Of a DNA stretch of 64,000 bases, positions 1 to 8,728 are shown one piece after another. The notes under the pieces are model-generated. The model searched no databases and was not told where the DNA came from. It saw only the letters and a program-made list of their open reading frames with translations. Source of the stretch: Methyloversatilis discipulorum (GTDB lineage Bacteria; Pseudomonadota; Gammaproteobacteria; Burkholderiales; Rhodocyclaceae); contig NZ_AZUP01000001.1 in NCBI RefSeq assembly GCF_000527135.1, forward strand, positions 868,001 through 932,000. Direction: 5' to 3'. Position 1 is the first letter of the stretch; every line of letters starts with the position of its first letter. The position numbers and the translations under genes were made by a program.

Positions 1-711
1 GGCGATGTCATAAAGCGCCCACACCTCTTCGCACACCGGCTGATCGTGCGTATCGACCAGATGGTCGTCGTGCGTCGAGTGGCCGGCCAGATGGATCTGC
101 TGCACGCGCGCGGCGGGCAGCCCGGCGAGATAGCTCACCGGGTCGAAGCCGTGATTGACACTGCTGACATAGACGTTGTTCACGTCGAGCAGCAGCAGGC
201 AGTCGGCTTCGTCGGCGACGGTGCGGATGAAATCCCACTCCGTCATGTCGGACAGCGCGTAGCCGAGATAGCTGGACACGTTTTCCAGCACCAGCCGGCG
301 GCCGAGTTCGTGCTGCACCTCGCCGATGCGGCTCACCAGCAGGCGCACCGCCTCTTCGGTATAGGGCAGCGGCAGCAGGTCGAGCGCGTTGTGGCCGCCG
401 ACGCCGGTCCAGCAGAAGTGGTCGGATATCCACAGCGGATCGACGCGGTCTGCCAGCGCTTTCAGCTTCTTCAGGTAGTCGCGGTCGAGCGCGTCGGTCG
501 AGCCGATCGACAGCGCCACGCCGTGCATGGCCATCGGGTAGTCGGCGCGCAGGCGATCGAGCATGGCCATCGGCTTGCCGCCGGCGACCATGAAGTTTTC
601 GGAAATGATTTCCAGCCAGTCCAGCGGCGCGCGCGTTTCCAGCAGCGCCGTGTAGTGGGCGGGACGCAGGCCCAGACCGAAGCCGGGCGAGGGGGTGGTG
701 AGTGTGGTCAT
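1..711 (-). CDS. bufB: BufB-type multinuclear non-heme iron oxidase (MNIO, DUF692), 3' end outside window
   Basis: MNIO/DUF692 enzymes modify cysteines of small precursor peptides; in bufferin systems BufB acts on BufA to make a copper-binding peptide. The readable protein starts [20 protein letters not shown] and shows the family's TIM-barrel motifs: [41 protein letters not shown] and QIHLAGHS, which supply the His, Glu, Asp and Asn ligands of the iron site. About 237 codons are present; the family is usually near 280, so the C-terminus lies beyond the window. The ATG at 709-711 follows the bufA-like gene on the same strand after 55 nt. The rest of a bufferin operon (bufC, a DUF2063 protein, and possibly a DoxX protein) would be expected next, off the edge. 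The family call is firm; the copper role comes from the neighbour. Confidence 0.9.
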   Translation of the reverse strand, partial: MTTLTTPSPGFGLGLRPAHYTALLETRAPLDWLEIISENFMVAGGKPMAMLDRLRADYPMAMHGVALSIGSTDALDRDYLKKLKALADRVDPLWISDHFCWTGVGGHNALDLLPLPYTEEAVRLLVSRIGEVQHELGRRLVLENVSSYLGYALSDMTEWDFIRTVADEADCLLLLDVNNVYVSSVNHGFDPVSYLAGLPAARVQQIHLAGHSTHDDHLVDTHDQPVCEEVWALYDIA

Positions 712-719
712 CGGCAGTG

Positions 720-750
720 CGCGGCCCGGCCCAGGCGGGCCCGGGCCGCG
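720..750 (-). other. Strong GC hairpin between bufA and bufB
   Basis: A perfect 10-bp inverted repeat (CGCGGCCCGG and CCGGGCCGCG) with an 11-nt loop fills most of the 55-nt gap between the bufA and bufB genes. No T-tract follows on the minus strand, so it does not look like a full intrinsic terminator. It could protect the 3' end of bufA mRNA or reduce read-through, giving more precursor peptide than enzyme; that role is inference. Confidence 0.6.
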
Positions 751-766
751 TGTCGGCGCGAAAGTG

Positions 767-1057
767 TTACTTGGCGGCCAGATCGCCGATGGTGCCGCCC
801 TGGCCCAGGCATTCCTTGGCGGTGGTGGCCTTGAAGCCGTGACCCTTGCAGGCGTTCTGACCCTTGCAGCTGTGTTCGGCGGTTGCGCAGTCGCTGTTGC
901 CCTTGCAGGCATGCAGACCGTAGCAATGCACCTTGTCGCCAGCGGCGACAGCGGCGCCCTTGCTGCCGGCCGGCATGTCGGCGGCGAACACGGCACCCGA
1001 CAGGGCGAAGGCGGCGGCAGCGGCGGCGATCGAGGCGCCGAAATGGGACTTGGACAT
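767..1057 (-). CDS. bufA: BufA1-like bufferin precursor (DUF2282)
   Basis: This 96-residue protein is the precursor of a bufferin, a ribosomally made peptide that binds copper after its cysteines are oxidised by BufB. A signal peptide covers about residues 1-25 ([15 protein letters not shown]). The mature part holds the family signature with Cys at 45, 51, 57, 64, 70 and 83 in [22 protein letters not shown] and ACKGHGF. The start is supported by AGGAG 7 nt before the ATG. The MNIO gene follows on the same strand, so the pair forms the core of the operon. A small hairpin (1089-1107, GGCGGGGC-GGT-GCCCCGCC) lies in the upstream leader. Export to the periplasm and copper buffering are family knowledge. 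Confidence 0.88.
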   Translation of the reverse strand: MSKSHFGASIAAAAAAFALSGAVFAADMPAGSKGAAVAAGDKVHCYGLHACKGNSDCATAEHSCKGQNACKGHGFKATTAKECLGQGGTIGDLAAK

Positions 1058-1192
1058 GAATGTTCTCCTGAAGATGGTGTGCGGGCAGGGCGGGGCGGTG
1101 CCCCGCCACCTGTTTCGCGAGAACAGCCGCCGGTGTCCGGATCACTGCGCACTACGCTCTCCCGCCACTAGACCCGGGTGGCCTGCGCTTCC

Positions 1193-2416
1193 TTACTTCG
1201 ACGGAGAAACTTTTTCTGGCGACGCCCAGGGCAGCTGCTGCTTCTGCGCTTCGTCGTGCCAGCGCTCTTCCTCTTCGTGGATGTAGCGCTGCGTGGTGCG
1301 GGCGTCGGTGTGGCGGGCGTCCTTCTGCACGTAGCGCTCGTTCATGCCGCTGTCGAGCTTGGCGGTGATGCCGGTGTGCCGGCCCCAGTGGGCGGAGGCG
1401 GCGCGCAGCTTCTCGCGCTTGTGCTCCGAGATTTCCGGCAGCAGTTCGGCGGCGGCGTAGAAGATCTTCTTCAGGATCTGGTTCAGCCGGCGCGCGGTGA
1501 TCGGGCTGCGGTCCTTGATCGACACCAGCAGCGGCGTCAGGTCGGTGCGCTTGGGCATGGCGCTCAGGCCGAGGTGTTTGCGGTAGCGCACCAGCGCGTG
1601 GACCATGTCATCGGCCACCGGCACCTTGGCCTGCTTGCCACCCTTGCCGACCACATGCCACCACCAGCGGCCGCGCTCTTCGCGGAAGCTGTTCATGCGG
1701 TGCGATTCCAGCTCGCCGGCGCGCGGCGCCAGCATGTAGAGCAGGGCGGCGATGAAGCGGGCGCGCTCGTATTCGTCGCGCTCGCCGTCGGTGTCGCGCG
1801 GCATCGCCTCGATGGCCTGGGTGACTGCCTGCCACATTTCGGCGTCGAGGAAGCGCTCGACCTTCTGCATTTCCTCGGTCTGCGCGATCACGTGCGCCGG
1901 GCCGTTCTTTTCCAGCGACAGCTTGCGCCGCCGCTGGCGGATCAGCCCCAGCGGGTTGCCGGCGAGGTAGCCGGCGTCGACCAGATAGCTCATCAGCGAG
2001 TTGATGGCGGCGATCGCGGTGAGCACCGCCGATTCCGACAACGGCCCGACGAATGGCCGCCACTCGGCGCGCACGCGCTGCACCTTGGGGCCGCACCACA
2101 GCGCGGCCGGCTGCGGGTCGGCGAGAAAGTGCAGATAGCCTTCGAAGTCCTGCCGGTTCAGGCTGGACAGCGGCCGGCCGCACTCGATCAGCGACCACAG
2201 CAGCAGCCGCTCGCATTCGCGCTGGTAGATGCGGTGAGTGCCGGGCGAGCGGTCGTACTCGACGAGGAAGCAGCGGATCGCCTCGATGTCGGTCTGCGCG
2301 CCGATCTGCAGCCGCGCGCGGTCGGCGCGGTTCACGCCGTCGTGGCCGTCGAGCGCTTCCGGCACGGTTATCTCGTCGAGCGGACGCAGGGGAATCGGGA
2401 GTGCGGCGGTCGTCAT
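1193..2416 (-). CDS. Tyrosine recombinase / site-specific integrase
   Basis: The product is a phage-integrase-fold DNA recombinase of 407 residues. An N-terminal SAM-like core-binding domain (about 40-170) is followed by the catalytic domain with the full set of residues: Arg232 in LAPRAGEL, Lys261 in VGKGGKQ, His343 and Arg346 in SAHWGRHTG, His369 in DARHTDA and nucleophile Tyr378 in TQRYIH. I chose the ATG at 2416; an in-frame start at 2458 would add 14 residues with no family support. The gene lies upstream of bufA on the same strand and divergent from mrpA. No excisionase, phage gene, direct repeat or tRNA target is visible, so it looks like a resident or stranded recombinase rather than part of a readable mobile element. 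Confidence 0.85.
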   Translation of the reverse strand: MTTAALPIPLRPLDEITVPEALDGHDGVNRADRARLQIGAQTDIEAIRCFLVEYDRSPGTHRIYQRECERLLLWSLIECGRPLSSLNRQDFEGYLHFLADPQPAALWCGPKVQRVRAEWRPFVGPLSESAVLTAIAAINSLMSYLVDAGYLAGNPLGLIRQRRRKLSLEKNGPAHVIAQTEEMQKVERFLDAEMWQAVTQAIEAMPRDTDGERDEYERARFIAALLYMLAPRAGELESHRMNSFREERGRWWWHVVGKGGKQAKVPVADDMVHALVRYRKHLGLSAMPKRTDLTPLLVSIKDRSPITARRLNQILKKIFYAAAELLPEISEHKREKLRAASAHWGRHTGITAKLDSGMNERYVQKDARHTDARTTQRYIHEEEERWHDEAQKQQLPWASPEKVSPSK

Positions 2417-2589
2417 GGAGGGCGATCTTACCTGCCGACGGGAACCTCGCGACAGCATCGCCGGTCAGGTCGGCGTCAGCAAATGCTGCGATGCTTGCGC
2501 GCCTGATGCGCCGCCCGCGCGGTCGGCCCGGCGGCGGCAAACAATGTATCCTTCGGCCGGTTTCAGCCAGCCACAGCCCGGCAGCCTCC

Positions 2590-5406
2590 ATGAATCCACT
2601 CGCAACGATAGTGCTGTTGCCCCTCGTGGCCGGCACGCTGCTCTGTTTTGCCTTCGGTCGCGACAACTCGCCCGCGCGTCGTCTGCTGACCGCGCTGGTC
2701 GCCGGCGCCGTCACGCTGACCGCGCTCGGCATGCTGCTGTCGCTGGCGCCTCAGGTGTTCGCCGGCCAGACGCTGGTTGCGCACACCGACTGGGTGCCCT
2801 CGCTCGGCCTGTCGATAGGCTGGCGGCTCGACGGCCTGGCGCTGATGTTCGCGCTGCTGATCACCGGCATCGGTTCGCTGATCGTGCTGTACGCGCACTT
2901 CTACCTCGCCGATTCAGACCCCGCCGGCAAGTTCTACACCCTGCTCATGCTGTTCATGGCGGCGATGCTGGGCATCGTCATGTCGGACAACATCATGCTG
3001 CTGGTCGTGTTCTGGGAGCTCACCAGCGTTTCGTCCTTCCTGCTGGTCGGCTACTGGAGCCACAAGGAAGAGGCGAGGGCCGGTGCGCGGATGGCGCTGG
3101 CGGTGACCGGCGGCGGCGGTCTGGTGATGCTGGCCGGCTTCGTGTTGCTCGGCCAGATCGCCGGCAGTTACGAACTGAGCGACATCCTGCTCAGTGGCGA
3201 CGTGATCAAGGCCGACCCGCTGTACCCGGTCATGCTGGTGCTGATACTGGTCGGCTGCTTCACCAAGAGCGCGCAAGTGCCTTTCCATTTCTGGCTGCCG
3301 GAGGCGATGGCCGCACCGACGCCGGTGTCCGCCTACCTGCATTCGGCCACCATGGTCAAGGCCGGCATCTTCCTGCTGGCGCGTCTCTACCCGGCGGTCG
3401 GCGGCACCGAGCTGTTCGAGGGCATCGTCGCCAGCTTCGGTCTGGCCACGGTGGCCTTCGCCGCCTGGGTGGCCATCTTCAAGCACGACCTGAAAGGCCT
3501 GCTGGCGTATTCGACGGTGAGCCACCTCGGCTTCATCACCTTCCTGATCGGCCTGAATTCGCCGCTGTCGGCGGTGGCGGCGGTGTTCCACATCCTCAAC
3601 CACGCCACCTTCAAGGCGGCGCTGTTCATGAGCGCGGGCATCGTCGACCACGAGTGCGGCACGCGCGACATGCGCCGGCTGGGCGGGCTGCTCCGGCTGA
3701 TGCCGTGGACCGCCACCTTCGCCATGACGGCAGCGGCGGCGATGGCTGGCATTCCGCTGTTCAACGGTTTCCTGTCGAAGGAAATGTTCTTCCACGAGGC
3801 GGTCGAGGCGACGATGTTCTGGGGCGCGGCGGTGCCGGTGGTCGCCACCTTCGCCGGCGTCTGCTCGATGGCCTACTCGCTGCGCCTGGTGCATGACACC
3901 TTCTTCAACGGCTCGCCCAAGGATCTGCCGGCCGACGCGCACCCGCACGATCCGCCGTTCGGCATGCTGGCGCCGGTGGCGCTGCTGGCGGTGCTGTGCG
4001 TCGTGGTGGGCGTGATTCCGGCACTCACCTACGGCCCGCTGGTCGAGGTGGCGGCGCGCGCGCTGCTCGGTGGCGACACGCCGGACTATCACCTCGCGAT
4101 CTGGCACGGCTTCAACCTGCCGCTGCTGATGAGCGGCATCGCGGTGGTGGTCGGCGCCGCGCTGTACGTCGCGCTGCAGCGCGTGTTCCGGCTGCACGGC
4201 TACACGCCGCGGGCCATCTCCGGCAAGGCCACCTTCACCTGCCTGATCGATGGTCTGTTCGGCTTTGCCGGTCGTCTCACGGCACGCTTCGAGAACGGTT
4301 CGCTGCAGCGTTCGCTGGCGCTGATGGTGGCCTTCGCCATCGTGCTGGCGGCCGCACCGTTCTGGGCGGCCGACACGCTGCCCGGCACCGGCCCGCGCGA
4401 ACTGATGCCGGCCTCGCCGCTGGCGCTCGCCGTGTGGGTGCTGCTGCTGGCGAGCGCGACCATGCTGGTGCTGACCCACCACAACCGCTTCCAGGCGCTG
4501 GTGCTGACCGGCGTCGTCGGTCTGGTCACCGCCTTCACCTTCGTCGGCCTGTCAGCGCCCGACCTCGCGCTGACCCAGCTGTCGGTCGAAGTGGTGTCGA
4601 CGGTGCTGCTGCTGATGGGTCTGGCCCTGCTGCCGCAGCGCACGCCCTTCGAGTCGGGCACGCTGCGCCGCGGCCGCGACGCGCTGCTCGCCGTGTTCGC
4701 CGGCGGCGGCGTGGCCGGTCTGACCTGGCTGATGCTTACGCGCACGCACGACTCGATCTCGTGGTTCTTCCTCGACAAGTCGCTGAGCGAGGGCGGCGGC
4801 ACCAATGTGGTGAACGTCATCCTGGTCGACTTCCGCGGCTACGACACCTTCGGCGAAATCACCGTGCTCGGCATCGCCGGCATCGGCGTGCTGGCGCTGC
4901 TCGACGGCTTCCGCACACGCCGGCCCGACGCCGACCCGGACGGCCGTCGCTGGGCCTTCGAGGAACAGCCGCTGCTGTTGCGCGTCGCCGCGCGCGTGGT
5001 GCTGCCGCTGGCGCTGCTGGTGTCGGCCTACATTTTCTGGCGCGGCCACAACGTGCCGGGCGGCGGTTTCATCGCCGGGCTGATCACCGCCGTCGCGCTG
5101 GTGATGCAGTACATGGCGCTCGGTCAGGCGCGCGCCGAGGCGCTGCTGCACGGCGCTGCCGGCCGTCGTTTCTCGCGCTGGATCGGCACCGGCCTGGCGA
5201 TCGCCGGACTGACCGGCATCGGCGCCTTCTGGTTCGGTCGCCCCTTCCTGACCAGCGCGCACGGTCACCCGGCGCTGCCGCTGCTGGGCGAACTGCCGCT
5301 GGCCAGTGCGGCGGCTTTCGATCTCGGGGTCTACATCACCGTCGTCGGCGCCACCATGCTGACGCTGTCGGTACTGGGTGCGGCGAGCAAGGAGCAGCAC
5401 GGATGA
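2590..5406 (+). CDS. mrpA: Mrp Na+(K+)/H+ antiporter subunit A fused to subunit B
   Basis: This 938-residue membrane protein is the largest subunit of the multi-subunit Mrp antiporter, which exports monovalent cations in exchange for protons. The first ~500 residues are the complex-I NuoL/ND5-like channel domain, with VVFWELTSVSSFLLVGYW and the segment HFWLPEAMAAPTPVSAYLHSATMVKAG. An MbhD/MbhE-like region follows, and the last ~150 residues are an MrpB (MnhB) domain with its RGHNVPGGGFIAGL signature. This is the group-2 Mrp layout with A and B in one chain. The ATG at 2590 begins the conserved N-terminus MNPLATIVLLPLV; the frame stays open upstream, but that part is antisense to the integrase. 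The stop overlaps mrpC by 4 nt (ATGA). Confidence 0.95.
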   Translation: MNPLATIVLLPLVAGTLLCFAFGRDNSPARRLLTALVAGAVTLTALGMLLSLAPQVFAGQTLVAHTDWVPSLGLSIGWRLDGLALMFALLITGIGSLIVLYAHFYLADSDPAGKFYTLLMLFMAAMLGIVMSDNIMLLVVFWELTSVSSFLLVGYWSHKEEARAGARMALAVTGGGGLVMLAGFVLLGQIAGSYELSDILLSGDVIKADPLYPVMLVLILVGCFTKSAQVPFHFWLPEAMAAPTPVSAYLHSATMVKAGIFLLARLYPAVGGTELFEGIVASFGLATVAFAAWVAIFKHDLKGLLAYSTVSHLGFITFLIGLNSPLSAVAAVFHILNHATFKAALFMSAGIVDHECGTRDMRRLGGLLRLMPWTATFAMTAAAAMAGIPLFNGFLSKEMFFHEAVEATMFWGAAVPVVATFAGVCSMAYSLRLVHDTFFNGSPKDLPADAHPHDPPFGMLAPVALLAVLCVVVGVIPALTYGPLVEVAARALLGGDTPDYHLAIWHGFNLPLLMSGIAVVVGAALYVALQRVFRLHGYTPRAISGKATFTCLIDGLFGFAGRLTARFENGSLQRSLALMVAFAIVLAAAPFWAADTLPGTGPRELMPASPLALAVWVLLLASATMLVLTHHNRFQALVLTGVVGLVTAFTFVGLSAPDLALTQLSVEVVSTVLLLMGLALLPQRTPFESGTLRRGRDALLAVFAGGGVAGLTWLMLTRTHDSISWFFLDKSLSEGGGTNVVNVILVDFRGYDTFGEITVLGIAGIGVLALLDGFRTRRPDADPDGRRWAFEEQPLLLRVAARVVLPLALLVSAYIFWRGHNVPGGGFIAGLITAVALVMQYMALGQARAEALLHGAAGRRFSRWIGTGLAIAGLTGIGAFWFGRPFLTSAHGHPALPLLGELPLASAAAFDLGVYITVVGATMLTLSVLGAASKEQHG

Positions 5407-5756
5407 GTCTTTTCGCGAACATCAGCATGGAGTTCCTGGTGGCCAGCGGCATCGGCTGGGTCACCGCCTGCGGCGTCTACCTGATGCTGCGCGGGCGCAG
5501 CTTCCCGGTCGTGCTGGGCCTGACGTTGCTCGGTTACGCGGTGAATATTTTCATCTTCGTCATGGGTCGTCTGTGGAGCGCGGCGCCGCCGATCCTGGGG
5601 CAGGGCGACGTACAGGCCGACCCGCTGCCGCAGGCGCTGGTGCTCACCGCCATCGTGATCGGCTTCGCCACCACCGGCTTCGTGATCGAACTGGCGCTGC
5701 GCAGCCGTGCCGAATCGGGCACCGACCACGTCGACGGCCGGGAGCCCGGAGCATGA
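5403..5756 (+). CDS. mrpC: Mrp antiporter subunit C
   Basis: MrpC is a 117-residue NuoK-like subunit with three transmembrane helices. GIGWVTACGVYLMLRGRSFPVVLGLTLLGYAVNIFIF and LPQALVLTAIVIGFATTGFVIELALR match the family, including the PLPQALVLTAIVI block typical of MrpC. The ATG overlaps the mrpA stop, and its own stop overlaps the mrpD start by 4 nt, so translation is coupled through the operon. The length is normal. Confidence 0.95.
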   Translation: MSLFANISMEFLVASGIGWVTACGVYLMLRGRSFPVVLGLTLLGYAVNIFIFVMGRLWSAAPPILGQGDVQADPLPQALVLTAIVIGFATTGFVIELALRSRAESGTDHVDGREPGA

Positions 5757-7360
5757 ACATGAGTTTCGCCGATGTGATGATGCAGCTGTTCCGCCAGCAC
5801 CTCGCGGTGCTGCCGGTACTGCTGCCCAGTTTCACCGCCATGCTGATGCTGCTGATCGGCGACCGCGATTCATTGCCGCGGCTGCGTCGCATCGCGCTGG
5901 TGTCGGTGGCGCTCGGACTGATGTTCGCGCTCAAGCTGGCGATGGAAGCGGACGACGGCGTGCTGCGCGTGTACCGCGTCGGCGACTGGCCGGCGCCCTT
6001 CGGCATCGTGCTGGTGATCGACCGGCTGTCGGCGCTGATGCTGGTGCTGACGCAGGCGGTGGCGCTGCCGGTGCTGTTCTACGCCAGCGGCGGCTGGGAC
6101 AGCCACGGCCGGCATTTCCACGCGCTGTTCCAGTTCCAGCTGATGGGCCTGAACGGCGCCTTCGTGACCGGCGACCTGTTCAATCTGTTCGTGTTCTTCG
6201 AGGTGCTGCTGATCGCCTCCTACGTGCTGCTGCTGCACGGCCAGGGACGCGAGCGCTTCCGCGTCGGCGTGCAGTACGTGGCGATCAATCTGGCGGCCTC
6301 CGCGTTGTTCCTGATCGGCGTGTCGCTGATCTACGCCACTGTCGGCACGCTGAACATGGCCGACCTCGCGCAGCGCGTGCCGCTGGTGAGCGGTGACGAC
6401 GCGGTGGTGCTGAAGGCGGCGGCGCTCATCCTGCTCGTCGTGTTCGGCGTCAAGGCGGCCATCCTGCCGCTGCACCTGTGGCTGCCCTCGACCTATGCCG
6501 CGGCCAGCGCACCGGTCGCTGCACTGTTCGCGGTGATGACCAAGGTCGGCGTCTACAGCATCCTGCGCGTGCATGGCGTCATCTTCGGCGCCGACGCCGG
6601 CGCGTCGGCACTGACGGTCGAGCCCTGGCTGCTGCCGCTGGCGCTGGGTACCAGCGTGCTGGCTGTGTTCGGCATGCTGGCCGCGCACACGCTGCCGCGC
6701 ATGGTGGCCTACATGACGGTCGCCTCGGTCGGCACGATACTGGCCGCGCTGGGTCTGTTCAGCGAGGCCGCCTGGTCGGCGGCGCTGTACTACATGGCGC
6801 ACAGCACGCTCATCATCGCGGCGCTTTTCCTGCTGGTCGAACTGGTGTCGGCACAACGGGGCGATGCCGCTGACCGGCTCGAAGCAGGACCCGCGGTGGC
6901 GCAGCCGGCGCTGCTCGGTCTGCTGATGCTGCTCGCCGCTGCATCGGCCGCCGGTCTGCCGCCGCTGCCGGGCTTCATCGGCAAGCTGATGGTGCTGCAG
7001 GCGTCGAGCGGACACGAGGCGCAGACCTGGGTGTGGACCGTGGTGCTGCTGGTCGGCTTCCTGACGCTGATCGGTCTGGCGCGCGCCGGCAGCGTGCTGT
7101 TCTGGAGCGTGCGCGCTGAAACGAACGACAGCGGCACCGCGGCCGGCGCCAGCCCGCGGCTGGTGCTCGCCACCGTGTCGCTGATCGGCGCCGGCGTGCT
7201 GATGAGCGTGCTCGCCGCACCGCTGAAGCGCTACACCGATGCCGCGGCGGTGCAGCTGGTCGATCGCCGCGCCTATCAGGAAGCGGTACTTGGGGCCGCC
7301 GGCGCGCAGACCACGCAACCCTATGTGTTTCCGCGTCCGGCAAGCGAAGGAGCTCACTGA
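5753..7360 (+). CDS. mrpD: Mrp antiporter subunit D
   Basis: MrpD is the second large NuoL/M/N-like subunit (535 residues, about 14 membrane helices) and contributes to the proton path of the complex. Characteristic segments include GLNGAFVTGDLFNLFVFFEVLLIASYVLLLHG, where the acidic residue of the FFEVLL helix is conserved, and the KAAILPLHLWLPSTYAAASAPVAALFAVMTKVGVYSILR block. The start ATG lies in the mrpC stop overlap, and the stop TGA shares one base with the mrpE start (TGATG). Confidence 0.95.
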   Translation: MNMSFADVMMQLFRQHLAVLPVLLPSFTAMLMLLIGDRDSLPRLRRIALVSVALGLMFALKLAMEADDGVLRVYRVGDWPAPFGIVLVIDRLSALMLVLTQAVALPVLFYASGGWDSHGRHFHALFQFQLMGLNGAFVTGDLFNLFVFFEVLLIASYVLLLHGQGRERFRVGVQYVAINLAASALFLIGVSLIYATVGTLNMADLAQRVPLVSGDDAVVLKAAALILLVVFGVKAAILPLHLWLPSTYAAASAPVAALFAVMTKVGVYSILRVHGVIFGADAGASALTVEPWLLPLALGTSVLAVFGMLAAHTLPRMVAYMTVASVGTILAALGLFSEAAWSAALYYMAHSTLIIAALFLLVELVSAQRGDAADRLEAGPAVAQPALLGLLMLLAAASAAGLPPLPGFIGKLMVLQASSGHEAQTWVWTVVLLVGFLTLIGLARAGSVLFWSVRAETNDSGTAAGASPRLVLATVSLIGAGVLMSVLAAPLKRYTDAAAVQLVDRRAYQEAVLGAAGAQTTQPYVFPRPASEGAH

Positions 7361-7869
7361 TGGCGACCACTGAAGCCGCCCACGGCAAGCGCTGGTTCGG
7401 GCACCCGATCATGTCGGCCATGGTGGCCGCCGGCTGGCTCACGCTGCAGCAGGCCATCGACCCGGGCAACGTGCTGACCGCCATCGTGCTCGGGCTGGTG
7501 ATTCCGCGGCTGGTCAGCGGCTTCATCGGGCCCGGCGTCACACTGAAGTCCGCCGCAACCGTGCTGCGGCTGGTCGGGATCGTCGTGTGGGACATCATCA
7601 TGTCCAACATCACGGTCGCCAGGCTGGCACTGAGTCCGACTCGGGTGCCGCAGCCGGCCTGGGTGCCGGTGCCGCTGGACATTCAGCATCCGAATGGCGT
7701 GGCGTTGTTCGCCTCCATCATCACGATGACGCCGGGCACCGTGTCCTGCATCATCGACGAGCGTCGGCGCGAAATCCTCGTTCATGCGCTCGACTGCGAC
7801 GATCCGGTGGCCGCCGCGCGCGACATGAAGGCGCGCTACGAAGCACCGCTGCGGGAGATTTTCGAATGA
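7360..7869 (+). CDS. mrpE: Mrp antiporter subunit E
   Basis: MrpE (169 residues) is a small membrane subunit of the antiporter with an N-terminal helical pair and a C-terminal soluble domain. Motifs seen are VWDIIMSNITVARLAL and NGVALFASIITMTPGTVSCIIDERRREILVHALDCDD, both typical of MnhE/MrpE. It lies between mrpD (1-nt overlap) and mrpF (4-nt overlap). Confidence 0.95.
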   Translation: MATTEAAHGKRWFGHPIMSAMVAAGWLTLQQAIDPGNVLTAIVLGLVIPRLVSGFIGPGVTLKSAATVLRLVGIVVWDIIMSNITVARLALSPTRVPQPAWVPVPLDIQHPNGVALFASIITMTPGTVSCIIDERRREILVHALDCDDPVAAARDMKARYEAPLREIFE

Positions 7870-8135
7870 TAGATATGGCCCTGGACATCACCGTCGGCGC
7901 CATCGTGATCGCCATGCTGATCTGCGGCTGGCGGGTGCTGCGCGGTCCGGAAGTGGTCGATCGCATCCTGGCGCTCGACACCCTCTATGTAAACGTTGTC
8001 GCACTGGTCATCGTGCTGGGCATGCGTCAGCACACTGATCTGCTGTTCGAAGCCGCGCTCATCGTCGCCATGCTCGGCTTCGTCGGCACCGTCGGCCTGT
8101 CGCGCTACCTGACGCGCGGCGACGTGATCGAGTAA
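7866..8135 (+). CDS. mrpF: Mrp antiporter subunit F
   Basis: MrpF is an 89-residue subunit with three predicted helices. RVLRGPEVVDRILALDTLYVNVVALVIVLGMR and FEAALIVAMLGFVGTVGLSRYL are family hallmarks (VDRxLALD and the FxxALIVAxLGFxGTV helix). The ATG at 7866 overlaps the mrpE stop; the next methionine (MALD) is a less likely start because it would break the coupling. Confidence 0.95.
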   Translation: MIDMALDITVGAIVIAMLICGWRVLRGPEVVDRILALDTLYVNVVALVIVLGMRQHTDLLFEAALIVAMLGFVGTVGLSRYLTRGDVIE

Positions 8136-8144
8136 GGAGGAGCG

Positions 8145-8477
8145 ATGGACAACCTGCATCCCGTGGTCGAAATCATCGTCGTCGCCATGCTGCTGATCGG
8201 CGCCTTCTTCGCGCTGGTCGGCGCCGTCGGCATGCTGCGCTTCAAGGACTTCTTCCAGCGCCTGCACGCGCCAACCAAGGCGACCACGCTGGGCGTCGGC
8301 GGCGTGCTGATCGCCAGCATGATCTACAGCGCCGCCAACGGCCGCTTCGGCACCCACGAATTGCTGATCACGCTCTTCCTGTTCGTCACCGCGCCGGTGT
8401 CGGCCAACCTGATGGCCAAGGCAGCGCTGCACCTCAAGCTGCCGTCGAAGGCGGGGCATCCGCAGAAGAAGGACTGA
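8145..8477 (+). CDS. mrpG: Mrp antiporter subunit G
   Basis: MrpG is the last subunit of the operon (110 residues, three helices). It carries GAFFALVGAVGMLRFKDFFQRLHAPTKATTLGVGGVLIAS, which contains the diagnostic RFxDFxxRxHAxTKxxTLG block. A clear GGAGG lies 5 nt before the ATG, the strongest ribosome site in the operon. REP-like palindromes follow rather than a classical terminator. Confidence 0.95.
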   Translation: MDNLHPVVEIIVVAMLLIGAFFALVGAVGMLRFKDFFQRLHAPTKATTLGVGGVLIASMIYSAANGRFGTHELLITLFLFVTAPVSANLMAKAALHLKLPSKAGHPQKKD

Positions 8478-8493
8478 GCGTTGGAGCGGAGGT

Positions 8494-8694
8494 TCTGTAG
8501 GGGGGGCTTCTGACCCTGACAGCGGCCGGTATCGAAGCTTGCGGCGTGCATCGGCCCTGTCGCGGCCAAGGCCGCTCCCACAAGGACGGGCGCCCGACTC
8601 GCGGCCGTAGCCTGGGCCGGGGTTTTGTGGGAGGGGTCTTCTGACCCCGACAGCGGCCCTCATCAGCCGCGTCGCGGCCAAGGCCGCTCCCACA
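8494..8694. repeat. REP-like palindromic repeats, two tandem units
   Basis: Two palindrome types alternate twice. Type 1 is TGTGGGAGGGGTC-TTCT-GACCCCGACAG (8626-8653), with a degenerate copy at about 8494-8517. Type 2 is GCGGCCAAGGCCGCTCCCAC, at 8559-8582 and 8671-8694. The same units return in inverted order at about 35.86-35.94 kb. They resemble REP elements mobilised by RAYT transposases, but no such transposase is in the window. They fill the space between mrpG and the 3' end of prfC, where they may also serve as a bidirectional mRNA end. Confidence 0.75.
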
Positions 8695-8728
8695 ACAAGC
8701 AATCCCGAGCGGCCGCTGAAGCGGTATC

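Noticed and set aside
1193..2416. Prophage or integrative element around the tyrosine recombinase
   Set aside because: No phage, conjugation, excision or tRNA target sequence is present on either side; Mrp and bufferin genes are ordinary chromosomal functions.
2053..2589. Upstream extension of mrpA
   Set aside because: The frame is open but runs antisense to the integrase; MrpA homology starts at the ATG at 2590.
8478..8728. CRISPR array suggested by repeated units
   Set aside because: Units are palindromic, only a few copies exist, spacing is irregular and there are no cas genes; REP-like elements explain them.
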